Notes under the pieces: model-generated
The model's database searches: none
What the model was told of the DNA's origin: nothing
The model's input: the letters and a program-made list of their open reading frames with translations, nothing else
Assembly: GCF_900100275.1 (NCBI RefSeq)
Contig: NZ_FNET01000014.1
Location: forward strand, 167,291 to 231,290
Source: Lentzea albidocapillata subsp. violacea
GTDB lineage: Bacteria > Actinomycetota > Actinomycetes > Mycobacteriales > Pseudonocardiaceae
Direction: 5' to 3'
Length of the DNA: 64,000 nucleotides
In this document: positions 57,130 to 64,000 of the stretch, piece by piece
Layout: every line of letters begins with the position of its first letter
How positions within the stretch are numbered: position 1 is the stretch's first letter
Made by a program: the position numbers and the translations under genes

Positions 57130-57268
57130 CTCATCTTTCCCGCGAAATCGAACGGGTCGGAATTGGCACCGTGATCGTCTGCGCGAGCTGTGCGCACAGA
57201 TGTGCACATAGCGCTGACGCCGGTTGCCGGGGCTTCTTCGGGCCGTTCCCTCTGCCCCTCTGGATGAG
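57130..57268 (-). promoter_or_regulatory. thrC: SAM-I (S-box) riboswitch controlling thrC
   Basis: Reading the minus strand, the S-box landmarks appear in order: CTCATCCAGAG (P1 5' strand and following), GAGGGAACGGCCC, GAAGCCCCGGCAACC, GGTGCCAATTCC, and GAAAGATGAG. The P1 strands CTCATC and GATGAG are complementary. The GATGAGG strand overlaps the GAGGAG ribosome binding site, so SAM-stabilised P1 would hide it and lower translation of thrC. I saw no separate terminator between it and the start, which also favours translational control. Confidence 0.9.
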
Positions 57269-57367
57269 CGGTGTTCAGTTGTGGCCACCAACCTACGGCA
57301 ACAGCCCGTCGCGCATCCACAAACGTCCGCAAACGTCCACGATCCGGGACGTGGCAGGATGCGGAGC

Positions 57368-58336
57368 GTGAGCGCACCGGAGTCACTGCACCTCGTCGTC
57401 GGCGAGGAGGAGTTGCTGGTCGAACGTGCTGTTCGGGCGGCTCTCGAGGCCGCACGGGAGGTCGATCCGACCGCCGACCTGACCCGCGTCCAGGTGACTG
57501 ATCTCACGCCTCCCGAGCTGGCCGAACTGGTGAGTCCGTCGCTGTTCGCGGAGGGTCGCGTGATCGTCCTGCAGAACGGGCAGGACATCAGCAAGGAGGT
57601 CGCCGACATGGTGCTCTCCTACGTCAAGGCGCCCGCGGACGGTGTCACGCTCGTCGTCGTGCACACGGGCGGTGGTCGCAGCAAGGCGGCCAAGGACCTG
57701 CCCGGACAGCTGAAGAAGGCCGGCGCCGCCGTCACGGAGTGCGGCAAGGTCACCAAGCAGGGTGATCGCGAGGCGTTCGTGCGCAACGAGGTGCGGCGCG
57801 CGGGCGGCAAGATCGACTCCGAAGCGGTCGCCACGCTCATCGACGCCGTGGGCACGAACCTGCGCGAGCTCGCCGCGGCCTCGTCGCAGCTCGTCGCCGA
57901 CACCGACGGCAAGGTGACGGTCGAGGAGATCCGCCGCTACCACCAGGGCAAGGCCGAGGTGACGGGGTTCGCCGTCGCGGAGAAGGCCGTCGTCGGTGAC
58001 CGGGCGGGCGCCATGGAGGCGTTGCGCTGGGCCATGCAGCTCGGCGTGCCGCACGTGCTGGTCGCGGATGCGCTGGCAGACGCTGTGCGCACGGTCGCGC
58101 GCGTGTCCGCGGTGGGCCGCGCCGACCCGTTCAGCCTGGCCGGGCCGCTCGGCATGCCGCCGTGGAAGATCAAGAAGGCGCAGGCCCAGTCCCGCGGCTG
58201 GGACCAGTCGGGCCTCGCCGACGCGATGCAGGTGGTCGCCGGGCTCAACGCCGACGTGAAGGGCGTGGCGGCCGACGCCGACTACGCGCTGGAACGCGCC
58301 GTACTCCGGATCGTGGCCGCCCACAGCCGCCGCTGA
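57368..58336 (+). CDS. holA: DNA polymerase III delta subunit
   Basis: 322 residues from GTG 57368. The HolA pattern is seen: N-terminal LVVGEEELLVERAV, FAEGRVIVLQNG, LVVVHTGGG and the C-terminal GLADAMQVVAGLNADVKG-type helices ending in LERAVLRIVA. It opens the beta clamp in the clamp loader. It follows comEC in mycobacteria; here the thrC gene on the other strand is between. CAGGAT lies 7 nt before the start. Confidence 0.93.
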   Translation: MSAPESLHLVVGEEELLVERAVRAALEAAREVDPTADLTRVQVTDLTPPELAELVSPSLFAEGRVIVLQNGQDISKEVADMVLSYVKAPADGVTLVVVHTGGGRSKAAKDLPGQLKKAGAAVTECGKVTKQGDREAFVRNEVRRAGGKIDSEAVATLIDAVGTNLRELAAASSQLVADTDGKVTVEEIRRYHQGKAEVTGFAVAEKAVVGDRAGAMEALRWAMQLGVPHVLVADALADAVRTVARVSAVGRADPFSLAGPLGMPPWKIKKAQAQSRGWDQSGLADAMQVVAGLNADVKGVAADADYALERAVLRIVAAHSRR

Positions 58337-58413
58337 CCCGCCGGATCACTCCCGGCGCGGGATCCCGATCAGGTACTGGGCTCCTACGCCAACCGTGCCC
58401 GAGACCACATGCG

Positions 58414-58449
58414 AAAGGGCTCCACCTCCCGGAGGAAGTGGAGCCCTTT
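58414..58449. terminator. Bidirectional terminator between holA and rpsT
   Basis: AAAGGGCTCCAC (58414-58425) and GTGGAGCCCTTT (58438-58449) form a perfect 12-bp stem with an inner CCTCC/GGAGG pairing, with A/T ends on both sides. It lies between convergent holA and rpsT. Confidence 0.88.
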
Positions 58450-58477
58450 GCAGCAGCTGGAAGCGCTACGAGCGAGA

Positions 58478-58744
58478 TCAGCCCTCGAGGGAGTTCGCGC
58501 GCAGGGCCATCGCCGACTTCTTGTTGGCGGCCTGGTTGGCGTGGATGACGCCCTTGGTGGCGGCCTTGTCGAGCTTGCGGGACGCGTCCTGCAGCAGCTC
58601 CAGGGCCTTCGCCTTGTCACCGGCCTCGGCAGCCTCGCGGAACTTGCGGATGGCCGTCTTCAGAGACGACTTGACCGACTTGTTGCGAAGGCGAGCCTTC
58701 TCGTTGGTCTTGATCCGCTTGAGCTGGGACTTGATGTTCGCCAT
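58478..58744 (-). CDS. rpsT: 30S ribosomal protein S20
   Basis: 88 residues beginning MANIKSQLKRIKTNEKAR with KGVIHANQAANKKSAMA, typical of bS20, which binds 16S rRNA near the base of the 30S body. Convergent with holA, as in mycobacteria. About 210 bp upstream contain its promoter (TATCCT near 58855 on the minus strand is a candidate -10). Confidence 0.98.
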   Translation of the reverse strand: MANIKSQLKRIKTNEKARLRNKSVKSSLKTAIRKFREAAEAGDKAKALELLQDASRKLDKAATKGVIHANQAANKKSAMALRANSLEG

Positions 58745-58958
58745 GCGACATCACCCTTCTTGTCGAAACCGGGGTTCGTGGCGCGCTTGGTCGGCACCGG
58801 TCACGAGGACCGGGTCTCCTCCACGGCGGAGAGCCGCGCGTTCACGACGACGAAGGATATCAGGCCAGCTCAGCGCACCGTGAAGGTGGCCTTCCCGGCA
58901 ACCACCGCCGCCTCGGGAGAACTCGATGACGGCGTTTTCACGCTGGTGAAACGCCTGT

Positions 58959-60350
58959 TCAGCCGCCCAGGATGGAGCGCGTCAGCGACTGTCTTTCGTC
59001 CATCAGCTCGGCCAGCGCGGCTGCGATCGTGGGTTCGCCCAGCCGCACGCGCTCAACGCCGGGTTGCTCGTCCAACGCGAGCAGCGTCGCCCGCCGCACG
59101 AGCTCCTTCACGAACGACGCCGTGACGCCCTCGCTCGCCGCCACGATCGCGGAGGCGTCTGGAAGATCGAGATCCGTGCGGGACGCGTAGAGCCGCAACA
59201 GCCGTTCGCGGGCGTGCGCGTCGGGCAACGGCACCTGCGTCGCGAGGTCGATCCGGCCGGGGCGCTGGGCCAGGGCCTGCTCCATCACGTCCACGCGGTT
59301 CGTGGTGAGCACGAACGTCACGTCCGCCTCGGAACCGACACCGTCCATCTCGTTCAGCAGCTCGAACAGTGCCGGGTTGCCGAACTCGGTGTGCCGCCGG
59401 TCCTCCGCGATCAGGTCGACGTCCTCGACGACCACAACGGACGGCGCGAGCTTCCGCGCCATCGACGTCGCCACTTTCAGGAGTTTGAACATCGCGACGC
59501 CGCTCAGCACGATCACCGTCGAGGACTCCAGCCGTCCCATCAGGTACCGGATCGTGTGTGTCTTGCCGGTGCCTGGCGGGCCGTGGAGCAGCAGCCCGCG
59601 TTTCAGGTGTTGCCCGTGGGCTCTCAGCCGTGCGCTTTGTTCGGCCGTGCGTACGACGTGGCGTTCGATGGTGTCGAGCACACCGTCTGGCAGAACGACG
59701 TCCTCAGGTCGCAACGACGGTCTCGGCAGGAACGTGAGCAGCTGGTTGCGCCGGTGCTCGCTCAGTCCGAACGCCATCACCTTGCCCTGGAACAGGTTGT
59801 GGCGGGCGATGTGTCCTTCGACCGCCTCACGCGTGGCCGTCGCTATCTCTCTCGACCCGGCGAGCACCTGCAGCGAACACTGGGAATCGCAGTCCTCGCC
59901 CGGACCCTGCAGCGCGATCACCACCGGATCGCCGTCCGGTGACCGGGAGAGGACCAGGCCGAGCTGCACTGCCTCGACCGCGGTGTCGGGGCCGGTGGCC
60001 ACCGTCGCGTAGTCGACGGGACCGAGCCCGAAGCTGCCGTCGTGGACCGCTCCGCTCAACATGTCCACGAGGTACTGGAACGCGCGCCTTCCCGCTATGC
60101 CGAACCACTCCGCCCCTGGGGAGTGCTCGGCCAGGTACGTCTCGATCCCGCGGTGGACGTTGACGTGTTCCCAGGCCATGAACTTGGCCGTCACCGTGGG
60201 AACCTGTGCCATCGGAATGCCTATGTGCCCGGAGACCTTCCGGACCAGCGTCGACTCCGCGCCGTCGGAGACCAGTTTCCTGGCCTCCTCCAACAACCCC
60301 TGCAGAGCCGACGCGAGCGATCGTGCGTCAGATGTGTGGAGATCCGTCAT
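58959..60350 (-). CDS. AAA+ ATPase with an uncharacterised N-terminal domain
   Basis: 463 residues. The first ~230 residues are a mixed alpha/beta region (FMAWEHVNVHRGIETYL, RHNLFQGKVMAFG) seen in a widespread family of AAA proteins without known substrate. The AAA module follows: Walker A GPPGTGKT, Walker B VVVVEDVDLI, sensor TTNR and arginine finger in RPGRID. ATG 60350 is chosen because TACGGT ends 7 nt upstream, so a promoter may lie within the operon. It is 17 nt after the RHH gene and third of an SPFH-RHH-AAA set. Confidence 0.85.
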   Translation of the reverse strand: MTDLHTSDARSLASALQGLLEEARKLVSDGAESTLVRKVSGHIGIPMAQVPTVTAKFMAWEHVNVHRGIETYLAEHSPGAEWFGIAGRRAFQYLVDMLSGAVHDGSFGLGPVDYATVATGPDTAVEAVQLGLVLSRSPDGDPVVIALQGPGEDCDSQCSLQVLAGSREIATATREAVEGHIARHNLFQGKVMAFGLSEHRRNQLLTFLPRPSLRPEDVVLPDGVLDTIERHVVRTAEQSARLRAHGQHLKRGLLLHGPPGTGKTHTIRYLMGRLESSTVIVLSGVAMFKLLKVATSMARKLAPSVVVVEDVDLIAEDRRHTEFGNPALFELLNEMDGVGSEADVTFVLTTNRVDVMEQALAQRPGRIDLATQVPLPDAHARERLLRLYASRTDLDLPDASAIVAASEGVTASFVKELVRRATLLALDEQPGVERVRLGEPTIAAALAELMDERQSLTRSILGG

Positions 60351-60367
60351 CGATTCCACCGTACGCA

Positions 60368-60595
60368 CTAACCCTCTGGCCCGGCCTCCGTGTTTTCCTC
60401 AGGATTCTTCGGTGGCCTGCCCCGACGCGGCATTTTCTTTGCCTCATTGGGCAAGCGGCCGGCCTCCGACAGCGCACGCCGCAGCAGGAACTCGATCTGC
60501 GCGTTGGTGCTGCGCAGCTCGTCGTTCGCCCACCTGCTCAACGCGTCGTGCACGGCCGGATCAAGCCTGAGCAGAACGCTTTTGCGCTCGGCCAT
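60368..60595 (-). CDS. Small ribbon-helix-helix (Arc-type) DNA-binding protein
   Basis: 75 residues. MAERKSVLLRLDPAVHDALSR forms the RHH strand and first helix, followed by STNAQIEFLLRRAL; the tail RRGRPPKN is AT-hook-like. RHH dimers bind short palindromes. Its ATG overlaps the SPFH stop (ATGA), so they are coupled. A perfect 14-bp palindrome at the operon promoter is its obvious candidate target. Confidence 0.85.
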   Translation of the reverse strand: MAERKSVLLRLDPAVHDALSRWANDELRSTNAQIEFLLRRALSEAGRLPNEAKKMPRRGRPPKNPEENTEAGPEG

Positions 60596-61521
60596 CAGGT
60601 GTAGAGGGACCCTGCGTTCACCACGGGCTGGGTGGATCGGTCACCGCACAGGACGACGAGCAGGTTCGACACCATCGCCGCCTTGCGTTCCTCGTCGAGC
60701 TCGACCACGTTCTGCTCGGAGAGCCGCTGCAGCGCAAGCTCCACCATGCCGACGGCGCCCTCGACGATCCGTGTCCGTGCCGCCACGACCGCGCTGGCCT
60801 GCTGCCGCTGCAGCATCGCGTGGGCGATCTCCGGCGCGTACGCGAGATGTGTGAGCCGCGACTCGATCACCTTCACGCCCGCGGACTGCACCCGCGCGGC
60901 GATCTCGATGGAGAGGGTCTCGGTGATCTCGTCCGCGTTCTCCCGCAACGAGAGCCCGGCTTCCTCGTGGTTGTCGTACGGGTAGCTGTTCGCGATGTGC
61001 CGCACCGCGGTCTCGGTCTGGATGCCGACGAACCGCACGAAGTCGTCGACCTCGAACCGTGCGCGCGCAGTGTCCTCGACCTGCCACACGACCACGGCGG
61101 CGATCTCGATCGGGTTGCCGTCCGCGTCGTTGACCTTGAGCGCCGACGTCTCGTGGTTCCGGATCCGGGTCGAGATCTTTTCCCGCGTGTTGAACGGGTT
61201 CACCCACCGCAGACCGTCCGTGCGCACCGTGCCCACGTATCGGCCGAAGAACTGCTGCACCCGCGCCTCACCCGGCGCCACCGTGAAGAGGCCCCGGAAC
61301 ACCAGCGCCCCCGCCAGGAACAGCAGGATCCCCACGAGCAGGAGTCCCGCTGACGGCTCGTCGTTGGCGGCGGCCCTGAGTCCCTCGACGAACGTCCATG
61401 CAGCCACCGCGACCAACACCACCCCTCCGAAGAACATGGGCAGACCGGGCAGGTCCCGTGCGTGCTTCTCCCGCACCACGGGCGCCGGCATCTGCACTGT
61501 CGTGTCCACAACCGCGCTCAT
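60595..61521 (-). CDS. SPFH/Band-7 domain membrane protein
   Basis: 308 residues. Two hydrophobic segments near the N-terminus (about 31-50 and 62-80) anchor it; the SPFH domain follows (about 85-250; TVAPGEARVQQFFGRYVGTV, TRIRNHETSALKVNDADGNP) with a helical, coiled-coil-like region (QRQQASAVVAARTRIVEGAV) after it. SPFH proteins organise membrane microdomains. First gene of the SPFH-RHH-AAA operon, with GGGGG before the ATG. Confidence 0.9.
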   Translation of the reverse strand: MSAVVDTTVQMPAPVVREKHARDLPGLPMFFGGVVLVAVAAWTFVEGLRAAANDEPSAGLLLVGILLFLAGALVFRGLFTVAPGEARVQQFFGRYVGTVRTDGLRWVNPFNTREKISTRIRNHETSALKVNDADGNPIEIAAVVVWQVEDTARARFEVDDFVRFVGIQTETAVRHIANSYPYDNHEEAGLSLRENADEITETLSIEIAARVQSAGVKVIESRLTHLAYAPEIAHAMLQRQQASAVVAARTRIVEGAVGMVELALQRLSEQNVVELDEERKAAMVSNLLVVLCGDRSTQPVVNAGSLYT

Positions 61522-61547
61522 TCAGACCCCCTATCGAAGTAGTATCT

Positions 61548-61561
61548 AAGTGATATCACTT
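61548..61561. promoter_or_regulatory. Perfect 14-bp palindrome between the SPFH and Nudix promoters
   Basis: AAGTGATATCACTT. It lies just upstream of a candidate -10 (GATACT, 61541-61546 read on the minus strand) for the SPFH operon, and over the -35 position for the Nudix gene (-10 TAGGCT, 61581-61586). The RHH protein of the operon is the likely binder; one dimer pair could control both directions. Confidence 0.6.
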
Positions 61562-61593
61562 TTCCGAGGTGATCGCCAGTTAGGCTTGATCGC

Positions 61594-62028
61594 ATGAGGG
61601 CGAAGAAGCAGCGCGTGGCGGCGTACGGGGTGTGCATCAACGAGCGCGACGAGATCCTCCTGGCGCGCTGGCTTGGCCCAAAGGGCAAACGTTGGATCCT
61701 GCCGGGAGGCGGCATCGACCACGGCGAGCACCCGTACGACGGGGTCATCCGGGAGATCGAGGAGGAGACCGGCTACCTCGCCGAGGTGGTCCGCCTGCTC
61801 GGCATCGACTCCGAGTTCCGGGAGGACCCCGACCGCGACTACCACGCGCTTCGCATCATGTACGAGGTGCGGATCGTCGGCGGCGAGCTGCGCAACGAGG
61901 TGGACGGCACGACCGACCTCGCCCAGTGGTTCCCTCTCGCAGACATCGGACAACTTGAGCGAGTGCCGTCGCTGGATACGGCCCTCGGTTTGTACCGGAC
62001 TACCCCACCTGCCGGAATCCTGCGCTAG
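61594..62028 (+). CDS. Nudix hydrolase
   Basis: 144 residues. The full Nudix box is intact, starting GGGIDHGE and continuing to REIEEETGY (G-x5-E-x7-REUxEExGU). It hydrolyses a nucleoside-diphosphate-linked compound; substrate unknown. TAGGCT lies 7 nt before ATG with no ribosome binding site, a leaderless mRNA. Divergent from the SPFH operon. Confidence 0.9.
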   Translation: MRAKKQRVAAYGVCINERDEILLARWLGPKGKRWILPGGGIDHGEHPYDGVIREIEEETGYLAEVVRLLGIDSEFREDPDRDYHALRIMYEVRIVGGELRNEVDGTTDLAQWFPLADIGQLERVPSLDTALGLYRTTPPAGILR

Positions 62029-62071
62029 CTTGGGTCCACCGCCGCCGATGACCCAACACCGGAGTTGGCGA

Positions 62072-63418
62072 ATGATCCGATCACTGGCCGCAGTCGGCGC
62101 GGCCGCCCTGCTGTCGTCCTTCGTCCCCGTGCCGGCCCACGCGGCTGTCGTGAGCGTCTCGAGCGTGTCCTCTCTGCAGGCCGCCCTCGACACCGCGCGA
62201 GCCGGTCAGCGCATCGTGCTGGCCCAGGGCCGGTACACCGCCGACCAACCAGTCAAGATCACCAAGTCGGGCATCACCGTCGCCGCGCAGACCGTCGGCG
62301 GCACGGTGTTCACCCGCGGCGGCTTCGAACTCGGGGCCGTTCGAGACGTGACGATCGAAGGCTTCGTTTTCAACGGAACCAGCACGCTCTCGGTCCCCGC
62401 GGCAGCGCGGGCCACGCGCATCACCCGCAACACGTACTCGGGGAACAAGAACGGTGCTTCGCTCAGCGTGAGTGCCGACGACGTCCAAATCGACCACAAC
62501 ACGTTCCAGAACCGGACCAACGCGGGTGTCTACCTGCAGATCACCGGCCCCGGCAGCCAGATCGCCAAGCGGTCGTGGATCCACCACAACTACTTCTACA
62601 ACCACCAGTTCACCGGTGCGAACGGCGGTGAGTCGATCCGGCTCGGCTACAGCCACAAGCAGTCGAAGTCGGCGAACGCGATCGTCGAGTACAACCTGTT
62701 CGAGAAGGCGAACGGCGACGCCGAGGCCATCTCGATCAAGTCATCGGACAACATCGTCCGCTACAACACGATCCGCAACAGCAAGGGCTACATCGTCCTG
62801 CGCCACGGCCACCGCACCACGGTCGAGGGCAACCTGCTGTTCAACAGCGGCATCCGGTTCCACGGCAACGACCACAAGGTCATCAACAACTACGTGGAGA
62901 CCACCAAGGACCGCGCGATCGTGTTCGGCTCGGGCAAGGAGGCCGACAGTGGCCCCGACTCGAAGCTGCACGACCGGCCGGACCGCGTGACGGTCGCGTT
63001 CAACACGCTGATCGGTACCGGTGCGGTGGTCGACAGCGACGGCGGTGCTTTCAAGCCGAAGGACTGCGTGCTCGCGAACAACGTCATTCGAGGTTCGTCG
63101 GGTGGGGTCGTCTCCATGCACGCCGGTTCGACCGTCAAGTACCAGGGCAACGTCATCTGGGGCGGCACCGGCGGCAACATGCCGTCGTCCGGTTACAGGT
63201 CCGTGGACCCGAAGCTGGTGAAGGACGCCAACGGACTGTTCCGGCTGTCTTCGGGTAGCCCGGCGGTCGACACTTCGGCCGGCACCTACTCCTATGTGAC
63301 GCGTGACTTCGACCTGCAGTCGCGCTCGGGCAAGCCCGATGTCGGGGCAGATGAGTACAACTCCTCGGCGGTGCGGAAGCCGCTGACGAAGGCCGACGTC
63401 GGGGTCTCCGCACCCTGA
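62072..63418 (+). CDS. Secreted polysaccharide lyase, family 6 (chondroitinase B / alginate lyase type)
   Basis: 448 residues; ATG 62072 has GGAG 7 nt upstream (an in-frame ATG at 62048 is possible). A Sec signal peptide ends at AHA-A near residue 24. The mature protein is a right-handed parallel beta-helix with repeated N-turns. The PL6 catalytic pair is seen: K223 (ISIKSS) and R244 (VLRHGHR), 21 residues apart as in chondroitinase B (K250/R271). It would cleave uronic-acid-containing polysaccharides by elimination outside the cell; exact substrate unknown. Confidence 0.9.
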   Translation: MIRSLAAVGAAALLSSFVPVPAHAAVVSVSSVSSLQAALDTARAGQRIVLAQGRYTADQPVKITKSGITVAAQTVGGTVFTRGGFELGAVRDVTIEGFVFNGTSTLSVPAAARATRITRNTYSGNKNGASLSVSADDVQIDHNTFQNRTNAGVYLQITGPGSQIAKRSWIHHNYFYNHQFTGANGGESIRLGYSHKQSKSANAIVEYNLFEKANGDAEAISIKSSDNIVRYNTIRNSKGYIVLRHGHRTTVEGNLLFNSGIRFHGNDHKVINNYVETTKDRAIVFGSGKEADSGPDSKLHDRPDRVTVAFNTLIGTGAVVDSDGGAFKPKDCVLANNVIRGSSGGVVSMHAGSTVKYQGNVIWGGTGGNMPSSGYRSVDPKLVKDANGLFRLSSGSPAVDTSAGTYSYVTRDFDLQSRSGKPDVGADEYNSSAVRKPLTKADVGVSAP

Positions 63419-63429
63419 CGAACGCATTT

Positions 63430-63464
63430 GTCCTGGTGATCGCACGTGTGGCGGTCACCAGGAC
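63430..63464 (+). terminator. Terminator of the lyase gene
   Basis: GTCCTGGTGA and TCACCAGGAC form a perfect 10-bp stem with a 15-base loop that can pair further (CGC/GCG). It lies before the rrn promoters and insulates them. Confidence 0.8.
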
Positions 63465-63472
63465 CCCCCGAT

Positions 63473-63501
63473 TTGGAGATCGAAACAGGCCCGTGTAATG
63501 T
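63473..63501 (+). promoter_or_regulatory. rrn promoter P1
   Basis: -35 TTGGAG (63473-63478), 17-bp spacer, -10 TAATGT (63496-63501), about 300 bp before the 16S gene, in the non-coding rrn leader region. Confidence 0.6.
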
Positions 63502-63589
63502 TCTCCATGTCAGAGCGAAGCGGGCCGGGAAATACAGACCGGAACGAGCCTGGCAAAAACCGGAGAGATAAAGCCTCCTAGAGGCCGAT

Positions 63590-63619
63590 TTGACACCGGC
63601 GAGCAGGACCAAATAAGCT
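63590..63619 (+). promoter_or_regulatory. rrn promoter P2
   Basis: Consensus -35 TTGACA (63590-63595), 18-bp spacer, -10 TAAGCT (63614-63619), about 185 bp before the 16S gene. The better-looking of the two rrn promoters. Confidence 0.75.
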
Positions 63620-63678
63620 TCGCAACACAAGCCCCGGAAGTAAGTCAGCGAAAAGCTGATGTGACTGCGGTGTGCGCG

Positions 63679-63786
63679 TGTTCTTTGAGAACTCAACAGC
63701 GTGCCGAAACACAGCCAGTAATATATGAATACCTCCTCGTCGAGGTATTCCTTTGAGAAGATAGATGCCAGACATATTCCGTCTGG
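63679..63786 (+). promoter_or_regulatory. rrn leader: antitermination-type box and processing stems
   Basis: TTCTTTGAGAACTCAACAGC (63681-63700) matches the conserved actinobacterial rrn leader element ('TTTGAGAACTCAA'). Two perfect hairpins follow: GAATACCTC/GAGGTATTC (63727-63750) and CCAGAC/GTCTGG (63768-63786), probably parts of RNase III processing stems of pre-16S RNA. Confidence 0.7.
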
Positions 63787-63802
63787 AGCGATCACACAAT
63801 CC

Positions 63803-64000
<198 letters not shown>

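Overview
This 64 kb window is chromosomal DNA of a high-GC actinomycete. Three things suggest the family Pseudonocardiaceae: the start of a 16S rRNA gene at the right edge, whose first ~200 bases resemble the Lentzea/Lechevalieria/Saccharothrix group from memory; very high third-position GC; and many GTG/TTG starts. The genus is not proven.

The backbone is the conserved actinobacterial housekeeping run, in the order known from Mycobacterium and Streptomyces: folC - DUF4233 - ndk - (TIGR03960 - TIGR03936) - rne - rplU - rpmA - obg - proB ... proA ... nadD - rsfS - gpgP-like phosphatase - SGNH acyltransferase-like - DegV - comEA - comEC - holA, with rpsT convergent. Accessory blocks interrupt it.

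Block A (about 0.8-14.7 kb, between DUF4233 and ndk) holds a four-gene ESX-type cassette (WXG100-like protein, DUF3558 lipoprotein, PPE-like protein, EspG-like chaperone), a small secreted protein, a Tat-exported PhoD-type phosphatase, an unknown protein, a two-headed secreted amylopullulanase with paired operators, and a MarR regulator with an EmrB/QacA-type exporter.

Block B (15.2-23.2 kb) holds a large nested inverted repeat, a GNAT, a three-gene ABC-2 exporter, and a secreted subtilase inserted between the two radical-SAM-associated genes.

Block C (30.1-44.8 kb, between proB and proA) is the most accessory region: a metabolite/proton symporter, alpha/beta hydrolase, VOC protein, AraC regulator with DUF1772 protein, a P450, a large SARP-NB-ARC-TPR regulator, a GT-B-like protein with a small partner, an HTH plus STAND/NLR-like pair with an N-terminal amyloid-type motif, and a RecQ-phosphoribosyltransferase fusion.

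Block D (after rpsT) holds an SPFH-RHH-AAA operon divergent from a Nudix gene across a perfect palindrome, a PL6 polysaccharide lyase, and then the rrn promoters, leader and 16S start.

Regulatory highlights are a SAM-I (S-box) riboswitch before thrC whose P1 helix covers the ribosome binding site, MarR-type operators on two apparently leaderless promoters, and TAnnnT-type -10 hexamers placed 6-8 nt before about a dozen start codons. Structural oddities are a comEC frame that lacks a stop where the family ends and runs through the whole next gene, and two minisatellites between comEA and comEC. No CRISPR array, tRNA, transposase or integrase was seen.
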